A stretch of DNA of 59,847 nucleotides from a virus. The stretch covers positions 1 through 59,847 of the IMG/VR virus record IMGVR_UViG_3300046543_000644; one strand, 5' to 3'. This document shows, piece by piece, positions 21,974 through 30,782 of this stretch; position 1 is the first letter of the stretch; each line of letters opens with the position of its first letter. The notes beneath the pieces were generated by a model. The model was not told the origin of the DNA. It worked only from the letters and a program-made list of their open reading frames with translations, and did not search any database. A program made the translations under genes and the position numbers.

Positions 21974-24900
21974 GAGCGGCCCACCTTCGCCCGGAACGCC
22001 TTGTCGCGATCGTTGGCCTTGATCTCGCCGCGCACGATCCCGAGGAACACCCCGGAGTCCAGGTACAGGTTCCCGGTGAACTCCCCGCCCGTCGGGCCGC
22101 TACTTGCCGCGACCCGGGACTCGGTCATCCGCGCCTGCGACGAGGGCTTGATGGCCCCCGGTGCCGGGGTCATCCCGGAGCGCTGCGCAGCCTGTGCAAC
22201 AGCAGCGGACATGGCCTTCACCCCGGCCACCGCGTGCGGGATGCCCTTGACGATGCCGTTGCCGAGGCCCTGCGGGAAGAACACGCCGATCTTCTCCGCC
22301 ACGGTCGACGGGGACCGGATCCCGAGCGCCTTCTTGATCGCCGTCTGCATGGCCAGCGCGATGCGCATCATCTGCGCTTCGATGGCCTTCTCCTGCGACT
22401 GCAGGCCCTTCACCAGGCCCTGCGAGGCCTGGATCCCAGCCCCGTACATGCTGTCCGCGACCGCGCCGCCGACGCTGTTCGCGGCAGCCTGCATGGTGCC
22501 CTGCATCTGGTTCAGCTGCCGGATCGGGTCCCCGCCGGCCGTCGACAGGGCCTGTGCGGTGGCGAACCCGGAGTCGACGCCCGACGCAGCGATCTGCGCG
22601 ACCATCGTGGCGTTCAGCCCGTGCGCCTGCGCCAGATGCAGCAGCGCGGCGAACTGGATCGCCTTCTGCGTCTGTGCGGCGAAGTTCGCCACCACCTGGT
22701 CCGCGCCACCCGCGGCAGCGGATGTGACGACCGTCGCGGACTGCATGATGCTGTCCGCGACGCTCTTCTGCTCTTCCGCCCAGGACTTCTGCAAGGCCGC
22801 CAGCTGGCTGTTGGCGGCCTTCAGCCGGGCGCTCACCGCGTCGCGGCGGGTCGCCAGGGTCAGCAGGGTCGCGTTGTCGCGTGCGACCGTCGCCTGCAGG
22901 GCCTTGTGGCCGGACCCGAAGTCGACGAACAGCGCCGTCGCGATGCGCTTCGACGCGGCCTTCACGCTGGCCATGGACCCGGTCAGGCCCTGCACCAGGC
23001 CGAACATCACGTAGCCGCCCAGGGTGGCGAACTTCTTCGACGGCGAGGCGATCCCGAGCTCGGCGCTGAACGCATCGACGCTGCCCTTCGCCAGGGCCCG
23101 CACAGCGGCGTGAGCCGTGTCGGCGGCACCGGTGACGCCAGAGGCGACACCGGCAGGGATGGCTGCACCCAGCTTCGCGAACGAGGCAGCCGAACCGCCC
23201 GCTCCAGCGGTGAGCTGGGCGACGAGCTGCTCGAACGCGGCAGTCTGACGCGGCGACAGCACCCGCTCGGGGGCGTGCGTCATCTTCGGCATCATCCCGA
23301 CGCCGCGAGCGATGCCGCCCTGGTCGAACCCGACGAGACCGTAGTGGCTGGGGAACAGGGGGTCGTTGGCGCCGCGCGCCCCCGGGCCCACCTTGCCGCC
23401 GCCGACGGACATCTCGACGTTGACGCCCATGAGCGTCCCGGCGGTGTGCCCGACTCCCGCGTTCGTGATACCGATCATGAACGGGGCCTTTGCGTCCTGC
23501 ACCCACCCGGGCGGGGCCGAGTTGCCGGAGAACGCCCCGGTCGCCCAACGGCGGTGCGGGGACTCGCCGCGCATCACCGACTCGATCGCGGACATGAATC
23601 CGGAACAGTCCCAAGACGGGTTCCCGTCACCTCCCCACTGGTAGGGCATGCCGACCTGAGTACGAGCCCAAGCCAGGCCGCGGGGCCCGGTGCTCGCGTT
23701 GTAGGCGTGCGCGTAGGCGGACGCGATCTGCTTCACCGTGGCGGCGATGTCCAGGCGGTTCGCATAGGACATGTCGCTGCTCGCGGCCTGCGTGAAGCCG
23801 ACCATGCCGCCCTGCGCATACTTCTTCGGGTCGCCGGAGTTGATGGCCTCCAGCAGCTTGCGGTGCTTGGCCGTCGACTTCTTGTTGACGACGTACTCGC
23901 CGCCCATCGCCAGGATCGGCACCGAGTCGACGTTCGGCGTCCCCAACCACTCCGGGATGTGGCCGCCGCGAGCGTAGGAGAACCCGGTGGTCGACGTGTA
24001 CGTGTGCCCGGTGATCTGGCCCTGCGGCACGCCGTTGAAGCTGACCGTCACCGGGACGGTCTTCGGAGCGATACCGCCCAGCGCCGCGTTGACCCCGTCG
24101 CGGAACGCCTGGAACTGCTTCACCGCCCCCTTCAGCTCGCCGCCGATACCGGGTACCCAGCCGAGCATGCTGGCAGCCGCCTTGAGGACGTTGCCAGCCA
24201 TGTCGAGGAACCCGAGGACGATGAATCGAAGAGCGGGCTCGATCGCGCCCGTCCACAACCAGGAGAAGGCCCCCGCGATGGGCTGGATCACCCACTTGTC
24301 GAGGAAGTGCCACGCCGTCAGGGCCGCGTCGGAGATCGCGCCCCACGTGTACTTCCAGGCCGTCTCGAACCAGGTGGTTTTGGTGGCGACCCAGATGATG
24401 GCTCCCACGAGCGCCGTGATTCCGACGATCACGAGTCCGATCGGGTTGGCCGTCATGGCCAGGTTCCACAGCCACTGCGCCGCCGTGGCGATGCCCTCCG
24501 CAACCGCGGACGCGAGCATGGCGACCTTCTGCGCAGTCCAAACAACAGCCTGCTTCAAAGCCGCTGCGGTCGATGCAGCCGCGGCGGCCACCCAGTCCCA
24601 GGTGGCCTTGGCTGCCCCGGCCACAGCCGTGGCGGCCGCCGAGGCGCCGGAGACCAGCCCGGACCATGCGGACTTCGCCCCGGACGCGATGGCGGTGCCC
24701 ATGTTCGTAGCGAAGGTCTTGGCGTTGCTGGCCGCAGTGCTCAGCGCGCCGCCGACAGTGGAGGCCCCTGACTTGATGGCGTCCCAGGTCTTGGCCGCAC
24801 CGTACTGGGCCAGGGCGCCCAGGTCGCCCGCGATGTCCTTGGCCGACTTCGCCCCGGCGGTGAACGACCGGCCGAGGTCCGCGACCTTCGATCCGATCCC

Positions 24901-26925
24901 CACCGCCGCGGTCTTGAAGTTCGTGCCGGCTGTCTTCAGGCCGTCGAACGCCGTTCCGATACTGGATACGCTGTTGACGGGGAAGGTGAGGATCGACGTG
25001 GCCAGGTTGGTGACCCCGGTGGCCACGCGCAGGGCCCCAATGGCTGTCATCTTGACTAGGAGTGCACCCAGGATGACCTCGGCGAAAAACCTAACGGTGC
25101 CCTGGTGCTTGGACAGGAAGCCGGTGAACTCCACGAACGCAGGTCCCACGACTGCGGACAAGATATGGGAGACCGTGGTCAGGGCCCCCAGGAGAGTGAC
25201 GCCCAGGGCCGTGCCCAGGAACTGCACCGTGGGTCCTACGGCGGTGGCCAGATTGCCCATCGCGGAGCCCACCTGCCCGGCGAACTTCTCCAGATTGTCG
25301 GCCACCCCCTTGATCACGGTGCCGACCTTGGCCCAGCCGGACACGTCCGGTGGCGGTGGCAGTTTGACCCCGCCCACGGGCGCGAGAGGCCCGGCGGACA
25401 GGCCTTTGACCGTGTTGCCTCCGGTCGTCCACGCAGACAGGTTCGGCACCGACCCGGCAATCGGGGAGACAGGCCCCGACAGCCGGGACACGGGCGCGCC
25501 CCCCGCATTCCACACGAAGGGGTCGGGTGCTCGCATGCGCGGGATGACCCGGCCGGGGGCGATGGGGCCGAAGACGCTTCCGGCCGGGGCGAGCGGTCCG
25601 GCCGCACCGCCTCCGGAGAAGATCCTGGGGGCGGACGGGTAGGTGACAGCGCCGACGGTGGCCCCGAACACCCGCTGGGCGGACCCGACCTTCGCCTTCG
25701 GGGTGGACGGGTTCAGCGCGCGGAAGAAGGCGCCGAGGTCGCCCGTCAAGCCTGCCAGATCCGATTTGATCTTCGCCGTCGGGATCAGCGACCGGAGGGT
25801 GTCGGTGACCGTGTGGATCCCGGGAAGCAGAGTCGCGTTGATGAACTGCACTGCCTTGAGCATCGGCGGCAGCAGCACCGTCCCGAGCTGGATCGACGCC
25901 GTCTGGAAGGCTGATTCGAGCATCTTCAACTGCGCCTCGACCGTGGCGCGCTGAGCCACAACAGCGGCCCCGTACTTGCCCGTCGAGCTGTTGACCTGGT
26001 TCTGCTTCAGCCGCAGCACGTCGAGGTTGTTGACCAGTGCGAGGATCGCCGACGAGGACTTGCCGCCACCGAAAGCGTGCGACAGCAGCTGAGACTGCTG
26101 GACCGCCGACATGCCCGACGCGTCCAAGTGCTGCTTCAGCAGGGTGATCGCGCCGATGATGCCGTCCGGGCCACGCATCGCCGTGCCCAGCTGCAGCCCC
26201 GACAGGCCGATCTTCTTCAGCCACTTCTCTGCCGCTGCCGACGGGGCGCCCAGCAGGGAGAACGACATGCGCAGGCGGGTCGCCGCATCCACGGCCGGGA
26301 CGCCCTCGTCCGTCATCAGGGCCAGGGCGGCGCCGACCTGACCGAGCGACAGGCCGAAGGTCTTCGCAGACGGCAGGATCCCGGTCCCGATCGCGGCGAC
26401 CAAATCCTCCATCTTCATGTTGCCAGCACCGATGATGGCGTTCAGGGTGCCGGCGGCCATGCCCATGTCCGTCGCGCCCTTGATGCCCGTGCGCCAGGCG
26501 CCAGCCAGGGCGTTCGTGGTCGCCTCAAGGTCCGCCCCGCCGACCGATGCCAGGTCCGACGCGGTCTTGAGCGCCTTCATCGCGTCGACGTTGTCCATGC
26601 CGACGGACTTGAGGTGGTACAGAGCCTCGGAAAGCTGCTGCGGGCCCTGCTGCGTCGACGGGGCCAGCTTCAGCACCGCGGCGGACAGCACCTTGACGTC
26701 CGCCGCCGACGCACCGGCCTGCGTCTGGATCTTCGTCATGCTGGTGTTGAACTTGGTCGCGTCGTCGGCCGCCTTCACCAGCGCGGCCGCAATGGCCACC
26801 CCGGCGTAGGCGGCCGTCCGCATCACCTTGTCCATCGCCGACGCCGACCCGCCAACACGGTCGAACACGCGCGACGCGCCAGCGTCCTGGCCCACGAGCC
26901 GATACAGGACAGTCGTCGTCGCCAC
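21970..26925 (-). CDS. tape measure protein with NlpC/P60 domain
   Basis: A 1651-aa protein that sets tail length. The N-terminal third is a TP901-type tape-measure domain (KIQTQAGASAADVKVLSAAV, ALYHLKSVGMDNVDAM). Several hydrophobic helices lie near residues 560-880. Around residues 1090-1200 is an NlpC/P60-like peptidase: Cys in WDCSGF near 1107 and His in VGHTAGT near 1158. The C-terminus is helical. The enzyme could open peptidoglycan during DNA entry. The GTG start at 26925 is 20 bases beyond the end of the frameshifted chaperone. Confidence 0.93.
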   Translation of the reverse strand: MATTTVLYRLVGQDAGASRVFDRVGGSASAMDKVMRTAAYAGVAIAAALVKAADDATKFNTSMTKIQTQAGASAADVKVLSAAVLKLAPSTQQGPQQLSEALYHLKSVGMDNVDAMKALKTASDLASVGGADLEATTNALAGAWRTGIKGATDMGMAAGTLNAIIGAGNMKMEDLVAAIGTGILPSAKTFGLSLGQVGAALALMTDEGVPAVDAATRLRMSFSLLGAPSAAAEKWLKKIGLSGLQLGTAMRGPDGIIGAITLLKQHLDASGMSAVQQSQLLSHAFGGGKSSSAILALVNNLDVLRLKQNQVNSSTGKYGAAVVAQRATVEAQLKMLESAFQTASIQLGTVLLPPMLKAVQFINATLLPGIHTVTDTLRSLIPTAKIKSDLAGLTGDLGAFFRALNPSTPKAKVGSAQRVFGATVGAVTYPSAPRIFSGGGAAGPLAPAGSVFGPIAPGRVIPRMRAPDPFVWNAGGAPVSRLSGPVSPIAGSVPNLSAWTTGGNTVKGLSAGPLAPVGGVKLPPPPDVSGWAKVGTVIKGVADNLEKFAGQVGSAMGNLATAVGPTVQFLGTALGVTLLGALTTVSHILSAVVGPAFVEFTGFLSKHQGTVRFFAEVILGALLVKMTAIGALRVATGVTNLATSILTFPVNSVSSIGTAFDGLKTAGTNFKTAAVGIGSKVADLGRSFTAGAKSAKDIAGDLGALAQYGAAKTWDAIKSGASTVGGALSTAASNAKTFATNMGTAIASGAKSAWSGLVSGASAAATAVAGAAKATWDWVAAAAASTAAALKQAVVWTAQKVAMLASAVAEGIATAAQWLWNLAMTANPIGLVIVGITALVGAIIWVATKTTWFETAWKYTWGAISDAALTAWHFLDKWVIQPIAGAFSWLWTGAIEPALRFIVLGFLDMAGNVLKAAASMLGWVPGIGGELKGAVKQFQAFRDGVNAALGGIAPKTVPVTVSFNGVPQGQITGHTYTSTTGFSYARGGHIPEWLGTPNVDSVPILAMGGEYVVNKKSTAKHRKLLEAINSGDPKKYAQGGMVGFTQAASSDMSYANRLDIAATVKQIASAYAHAYNASTGPRGLAWARTQVGMPYQWGGDGNPSWDCSGFMSAIESVMRGESPHRRWATGAFSGNSAPPGWVQDAKAPFMIGITNAGVGHTAGTLMGVNVEMSVGGGKVGPGARGANDPLFPSHYGLVGFDQGGIARGVGMMPKMTHAPERVLSPRQTAAFEQLVAQLTAGAGGSAASFAKLGAAIPAGVASGVTGAADTAHAAVRALAKGSVDAFSAELGIASPSKKFATLGGYVMFGLVQGLTGSMASVKAASKRIATALFVDFGSGHKALQATVARDNATLLTLATRRDAVSARLKAANSQLAALQKSWAEEQKSVADSIMQSATVVTSAAAGGADQVVANFAAQTQKAIQFAALLHLAQAHGLNATMVAQIAASGVDSGFATAQALSTAGGDPIRQLNQMQGTMQAAANSVGGAVADSMYGAGIQASQGLVKGLQSQEKAIEAQMMRIALAMQTAIKKALGIRSPSTVAEKIGVFFPQGLGNGIVKGIPHAVAGVKAMSAAVAQAAQRSGMTPAPGAIKPSSQARMTESRVAASSGPTGGEFTGNLYLDSGVFLGIVRGEIKANDRDKAFRAKVGRS

Positions 26926-26945
26926 GGGGGACCACCCCCCGTCAG

Positions 26946-27499
26946 CTACTTGTTCTTGGCCTCTTCAGCCAGACGGTCCTGCTCTTCGATCTGGTAGAAC
27001 GCCATCCACTCGCTGAGCTCGCGCGAACTGATCCGCGCTAGGAGCTCAGCGACGGTGCATCCCAGCTCTCGAGCGAGTCCGAAGGCGAAGAGCCGGTCGG
27101 CCCGGCTTCGGAGTTTTTTGCCAGATCCTCCACGTCCTCCTCCGACAGGCCGGACAGCTCGGATGCCTTCTCGAAGAGCCGGTCCAGCACCTTGCCGGAC
27201 TTCTCCCCGAGGGCATTGATCTGCTGCTCGGTGAAGACCCGGTTCCCGGTCTCGGGGTCGATGATGCACTTCACCAGCAGCTTGGCCCGCACGTTCTCCA
27301 GGCGGGCCACGACCTCGGGCTGCTTACCGCCGTGCGAGGGCATGACCTGGCGGCACGAGGCCTCGAACGCGTCGCGCTGCGTGCCGGTCAGGCCCTGCAC
27401 CGTCACGGTGCCGTCCCACTCGGCGTTCGCCCACTCGGGGCAGGGCACAGTGTCCCGCTCGCTGTCCACGGCGGACAGGATCATGTTGGCAAGGTCCAT
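26946..27499 (-). CDS. tail assembly chaperone, -1 frameshift fusion (G-T type)
   Basis: Translation starting at 27499 can shift -1 at A-AAA-AAC (27119-27113) and continue to 26946, giving about 184 aa: 129 residues of the short chaperone followed by LRSRADRLFAFGLARELGCT and the rest of the T extension. Dual products made this way chaperone the tape measure in long-tailed phages. The extension lies in a different frame, immediately upstream of the tape-measure gene, the expected place. Confidence 0.85.
27038..27499 (-). CDS. tail assembly chaperone, unshifted product (G type)
   Basis: A 153-aa acidic protein (MDLANMILSAVDSERDTVPC, ALGEKSGKVLDRLFEKASEL). It is the 0-frame product that ends 25 codons after the slippery site. 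It would coat the tape measure during tail assembly in a fixed excess over the fused form. It lies between the gp10-like gene and the tape measure gene. Confidence 0.88.
   Translation of the reverse strand: MDLANMILSAVDSERDTVPCPEWANAEWDGTVTVQGLTGTQRDAFEASCRQVMPSHGGKQPEVVARLENVRAKLLVKCIIDPETGNRVFTEQQINALGEKSGKVLDRLFEKASELSGLSEEDVEDLAKNSEAGPTGSSPSDSLESWDAPSLSS
27113..27119 (-). other. programmed -1 ribosomal frameshift heptamer
   Basis: On the minus strand the frame reads GCA AAA AAC TCC, so A-AAA-AAC is a canonical X-XXY-YYZ slippery heptamer. A run of six A is rare in this very GC-rich genome. The -1 frame opens directly into the T extension. Confidence 0.88.
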
Positions 27500-27525
27500 G
27501 GGGTGTTCCTCGGGTCTTTCTCGGG

Positions 27526-28014
27526 TCAGAGGATGTCGCGGGTGATGTTCGCGATCGTGTGGTTGATGACGGCGCGGATGGCCGGGCCCTTCGCCTCAAC
27601 GACCTTGTAGAAGTAGGGCGATGGGGGTTGCTGCTGCACCCAGTTGTTCTTGTTGCCGTACACGGGGTGCCGCCAGGGCTTTCTCTTGCCCTCCATGTAG
27701 GCGGGGAGGGCTTTCTGGTGGTCGGGCATCTTCCGGCCCGTGACGATGATCTTCACGTTGGCCCTCGCGCCAGCCGTTTTCACTTCGAGGGTGGTGGCGC
27801 GGGACAGGCGCCCCCGTAGCCCCGTGGCGCTGTACGCGCGCTTCGAGGGGATGGCCCGGATGCTGGTGCGCACGGCGGGGATGAGCGGGGCGGCGGCCGC
27901 CCGTAGGTCCTTCCGGAACCGCTTCAGGATCTCCTTCTGATCCATCTTGCGGAGCTCGCGGGAGATCCTGCGGAGGTCGCCGCCGTCGTGCACCGTGACC
28001 ATGTTCCCGGCCAC
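27526..28014 (-). CDS. HK97 gp10-like head-tail/tail protein
   Basis: A 162-aa basic protein from GTG 28014 (an ATG at 28002 is an alternative) with LRRISRELRKMDQKEILKRF and RKDLRAAAAPLIPAVRTSIR, resembling HK97 gp10-like proteins. These usually act at the head-tail joint or tail terminus. Its placement after the major tail protein and before the chaperone is unusual, since gp10-like genes normally precede the tail terminator. Confidence 0.65.
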   Translation of the reverse strand: MAGNMVTVHDGGDLRRISRELRKMDQKEILKRFRKDLRAAAAPLIPAVRTSIRAIPSKRAYSATGLRGRLSRATTLEVKTAGARANVKIIVTGRKMPDHQKALPAYMEGKRKPWRHPVYGNKNNWVQQQPPSPYFYKVVEAKGPAIRAVINHTIANITRDIL

Positions 28015-28016
28015 GG

Positions 28017-28496
28017 CTACGGGATGGTGACGTTCTCGACCGGCTGGCTGGTGATCGAGAAGGTGAACATGATCTTCCCGGGGTCCTCCGTCGCCGTGTC
28101 CTTCGGCGCCGCGGACACCTTGACCGGGAAGACGTCCATCTTCTGGCCGCCGATGTCGCCCTCGGGGAAGGACACGATGAACCCCGCAGTGCCACGGACC
28201 AGCAGGGTCCGCGCGTCCACCGAGTTCGACGACGCGTACATCGTGATCGAGGAGTCCGCCGCCTGGGTGCGCCCCGGGATCTTCGCGATGAAGGTATTCA
28301 GCAAGTCGGGGGTGTCGACCTGCACCGACTCGACGGAGAACCCCGCGACGGCCTGGATCTCGCCCGTCAGGTCCGTCCCCGCGTTCAGCTCGGACCGCGT
28401 CGGCGACGCCTTGGTGGCGATCGTCGGCACCCAGTAGTAGTGACGGACGCCGGGCGGGATGTATCGCGTAGACGGGGTGATCGGTGTGGCAACCAT
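28017..28496 (-). CDS. major tail protein (tube subunit)
   Basis: A 159-aa protein from ATG 28496: YIPPGVRHYYWVPTIATKAS, PTRSELNAGTDLTGEIQAVA, then AADSSITMYASSN. The SELNAGTDLTG-like pattern is typical of actinophage tail-tube subunits. It would polymerise around the tape measure to form the flexible tail. Length and position upstream of the chaperone fit. The start overlaps the upstream stop (TGATG). Confidence 0.85.
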   Translation of the reverse strand: MVATPITPSTRYIPPGVRHYYWVPTIATKASPTRSELNAGTDLTGEIQAVAGFSVESVQVDTPDLLNTFIAKIPGRTQAADSSITMYASSNSVDARTLLVRGTAGFIVSFPEGDIGGQKMDVFPVKVSAAPKDTATEDPGKIMFTFSITSQPVENVTIP

Positions 28497-28819
28497 CAGC
28501 TGCTCCTCTTCCTGGTGGTGGGCTTGCTCGCCGGGTCGTCGGCGGCCTCGGGCTGGTCTTCGATCGGTTCGTCGGGAACCGCGTCGGCGCGCACCGGGGC
28601 CACCTCGGCGGCGGGCACGGGCTCCGCAGGCAGCGGCAGGCCCGCCATGGTCGCGTCGGCCACGGCCACGGCATGCGCCGCGCGCGCTGCCCGGGCCGCT
28701 ACCTCCTCGTCGGAGACGAGCTGCCAGCCGGCAGGCGAGTAGTGCGCCCTCGACTCCGGCGGAACACTGATCCACTGGTCGTCCGGCAGGTCCGGGTGCC
28801 GCAGGGTCACATCGCTCAC
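28496..28819 (-). CDS. hypothetical virion-region protein with basic tail
   Basis: A 107-aa protein from GTG 28819. The first 35 residues (TLRHPDLPDDQWISVPPESR) form a small folded unit found at the start of actinophage structural proteins. An Ala/Pro/Glu linker and a KPTTRKRSS tail follow. It may be a capsid- or tail-associated protein. Function is not established. Confidence 0.65.
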   Translation of the reverse strand: MSDVTLRHPDLPDDQWISVPPESRAHYSPAGWQLVSDEEVAARAARAAHAVAVADATMAGLPLPAEPVPAAEVAPVRADAVPDEPIEDQPEAADDPASKPTTRKRSS

Positions 28820-29157
28820 GGGACCCTCACCACCCCGACGGTCACACCCGACGTCACCGAGTACGTCGAGATCGTCGCCAGGCCCGTCGTCGGGTCCGCG
28901 TAGTAGGACGGCAGCGGGATCAGACCCAGACCCGTCGTCAGCGCGATCGCCGGAGACGAGGACGAGCTCGTCGTCAGCCGCCCGTCGACCTTGAGCGGGC
29001 ACGCGATCGTGACCGTGCAAGCGGCGGCGTTCGTGTTCTTGACGAGCAGGAACACTCCCGGCCCGCATGGCGCCGTGTCCCCATTGGTCGGGGCCACCAG
29101 CAGTGTTGACACGTCAAGCCCCACGTTCGGGACGACGTTGGCAGTAAGGGCGGTCAT
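28816..29157 (-). CDS. beta-rich small virion protein
   Basis: A 113-aa protein (MTALTANVVPNVGLDVSTLL, GVFLLVKNTNAAACTVTIAC) made of predicted strands, a form seen in capsid decoration or head-tail proteins of actinophages. It lies between the lipoprotein gene on the opposite strand and the major tail protein. Role inferred only from context. Confidence 0.65.
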   Translation of the reverse strand: MTALTANVVPNVGLDVSTLLVAPTNGDTAPCGPGVFLLVKNTNAAACTVTIACPLKVDGRLTTSSSSSPAIALTTGLGLIPLPSYYADPTTGLATISTYSVTSGVTVGVVRVP

Positions 29158-29237
29158 CGGGACTCCGTTCTGACTGATCGGGCCCGGTGGCCCTCTGGCG
29201 GATATACGGTGCTCAGCACAAACCGAAGGAGAACGTG

Positions 29238-29516
29238 ATGATTCGGAAGTACGCAGCAACCGCTGTGTTACTGCTCGCCCTGGCCGGCTGCAGCAGCAGC
29301 CACCCGGCGGCACCCTCGGCACCCGCGCCAGCACCCAGCCCCACCGGGACAGCGGCCTGCGAGCAAGCCCTCGTCGACGCCTACCACCAGCACCAGGCCG
29401 GAGCCGACACCGGAGACATGCCGAAACCCGCGGCCTGCGCGGGCATCGCGGGCGACGTCTACCTGCAACTGGCGTTCCAGGCCATGGCAGGCGGTGCGTC
29501 GCCTACCGGTTCGTGA
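29238..29516 (+). CDS. plus-strand lipoprotein (moron) inside the structural operon
   Basis: A 92-aa protein with a lipoprotein signal: basic MIRKYAAT, hydrophobic AVLLLALAG, then the lipobox LAGC and SSS. A Pro/Ala-rich spacer and a small domain with two further Cys follow. The ribosome site AAGGAG (29226-29231) is well placed before ATG 29238. It runs against the leftward late operon and its end overlaps the tail terminator gene by 14 bases. Opposite orientation and its own control region mark it as a moron expressed in lysogens, perhaps altering the host envelope or blocking superinfection. Confidence 0.85.
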   Translation: MIRKYAATAVLLLALAGCSSSHPAAPSAPAPAPSPTGTAACEQALVDAYHQHQAGADTGDMPKPAACAGIAGDVYLQLAFQAMAGGASPTGS

Positions 29517-29970
29517 AGGCGTCGCACGCGATCGTGAAGACGAGGTCGACCTGGGCGCCCTGGGCGGTCTGCCGGGGCGTGTAGGTCACCGACGTGATCA
29601 TGGCCCGCAGGGCGATGCCACCAAGGGACCGGTCAGCGGCGAGAGCCGCCCCGGCGAAGCGCAGCAGCTCGTAAGCGCGCGCTCGGGGCGGTGCCATGTC
29701 CGTGCCGCCGTCGATGACCGAGATCCCACACCGGACCGAGCACAGCTCGCGGTCCGTCGTCGTCATACCGTCCGGCGACATCGTCGACTCCGCGTCGGGC
29801 TCGCCGTCGCCCCCGGACCAGCCCACCATGAGAATCTCCGGGGCAGTCTCGTCGGTGACAGTCGGACCGTCGAAAATCTGCACCGCCGGTGTCGCGGCGC
29901 CCAGGTTCGGCGACGTCGTGAAGAGCTGCAGCAGGGCAGCGAGGATGTCGGGTGCCCGGTCGCCCCACAT
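29503..29970 (-). CDS. tail terminator-like protein
   Basis: A 155-aa protein (MWGDRAPDILAALLQLFTTS, ELCSVRCGISVIDGGTDMAP, LVFTIACDAFTNR) with the alpha/beta layout of siphovirus tail terminators, which cap the tube and contact the connector. Its place before the major tail gene agrees. ATG 29970 overlaps the connector stop. Its 3' end is crossed by the antisense lipoprotein gene. Confidence 0.6.
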   Translation of the reverse strand: MWGDRAPDILAALLQLFTTSPNLGAATPAVQIFDGPTVTDETAPEILMVGWSGGDGEPDAESTMSPDGMTTTDRELCSVRCGISVIDGGTDMAPPRARAYELLRFAGAALAADRSLGGIALRAMITSVTYTPRQTAQGAQVDLVFTIACDAFTNR

Positions 29971-30782
29971 CAGGCGACACCCGGCAGCGAGCCGCCCAGC
30001 AGCTCAAGAGCTCTGTTCGGCACCGCGAATCCAGGCCCGAACGACGGCTCCAGCTCGCTGCCAGGAGGGACGACGCCCTGGCGGCCGCGCTGCGTCTCCC
30101 ACAAGTGCTTCGTGATGATCATTGCTGCGAGTTGGAAGTTCCACGGCACGACCACGTACCCGGCGTCATAGGTGAACCGCACCATGCCCCGCAGTGGCTG
30201 CCCAGTCGACAGGCACGTCAGCGTGCCGGAATCCGGGTCCAGGTCATAGTCAGACGGGGACCACGTACCCGGCTGGTCGAGGCGTTCGATCAGCGCCACT
30301 GACAGGACCGGCGCCGTCGACAGGGTGTACTGCGACGTCAGGGCCGTGAACGTATGCCGCTCGACAACGGTGCGCCGCGCGATCGCCTCACCGCGGATCT
30401 TCTCCACCGCGCGGGTCGTCGCCGCAATGAAGATCCGCAGCTCATCATCGTTCGCCGTGTTCGTCGGAAGGATGTTCAGGTGCGCTTTCGTGTCCGCCAT
30501 CGACGCGATACCGCCAGGCAGCGACGGCGACACGTCGAACACATCGCCGTAGCTCGTCGCCGGCCCCGTAGTGACCATCCGCCAGGCGTGCCGCCCAGCC
30601 TGGACCGGGGTGTAGTCCACTCGCAGCTGCCCCGGGATCGTCGACGGCAGTGCCACGGTCGGCGTCGCCGTCGTACCGTCCGGGAGGGTGATCGTCAGAG
30701 CTGCCGAGCCCGGGTCCACCAGCGCGCCCGCAGTACTGCGGACATCCACCGCGACCTGGAAGGTCCCGCCGAGATCAATCAT
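29970..30782 (-). CDS. head-tail connector protein with N-terminal Ig-like domain
   Basis: A 270-aa protein. Residues 1-85 form strands (GGTFQVAVDVRSTAGALVDP, RVDYTPVQAGRHAWRM). The C-terminal part is a gp6-like connector (MADTKAHLNILPTNTANDDE, LRIFIAATTRAVEKIRGEAI, FTYDAGYVVVPWNFQLAAMI). It would join the portal ring to the tail. The fusion of an Ig-like module to the connector fits virion display or stabilisation. Confidence 0.8.
   Translation of the reverse strand: MIDLGGTFQVAVDVRSTAGALVDPGSAALTITLPDGTTATPTVALPSTIPGQLRVDYTPVQAGRHAWRMVTTGPATSYGDVFDVSPSLPGGIASMADTKAHLNILPTNTANDDELRIFIAATTRAVEKIRGEAIARRTVVERHTFTALTSQYTLSTAPVLSVALIERLDQPGTWSPSDYDLDPDSGTLTCLSTGQPLRGMVRFTYDAGYVVVPWNFQLAAMIITKHLWETQRGRQGVVPPGSELEPSFGPGFAVPNRALELLGGSLPGVA

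Noticed and set aside
22234-24771. 845-aa plus-strand open frame opposite the tape measure gene
   Set aside because: High-GC DNA leaves long antisense frames open. This one has Arg/Pro/Gly-biased low-complexity composition, no domain, and lies fully inside a well-supported gene.
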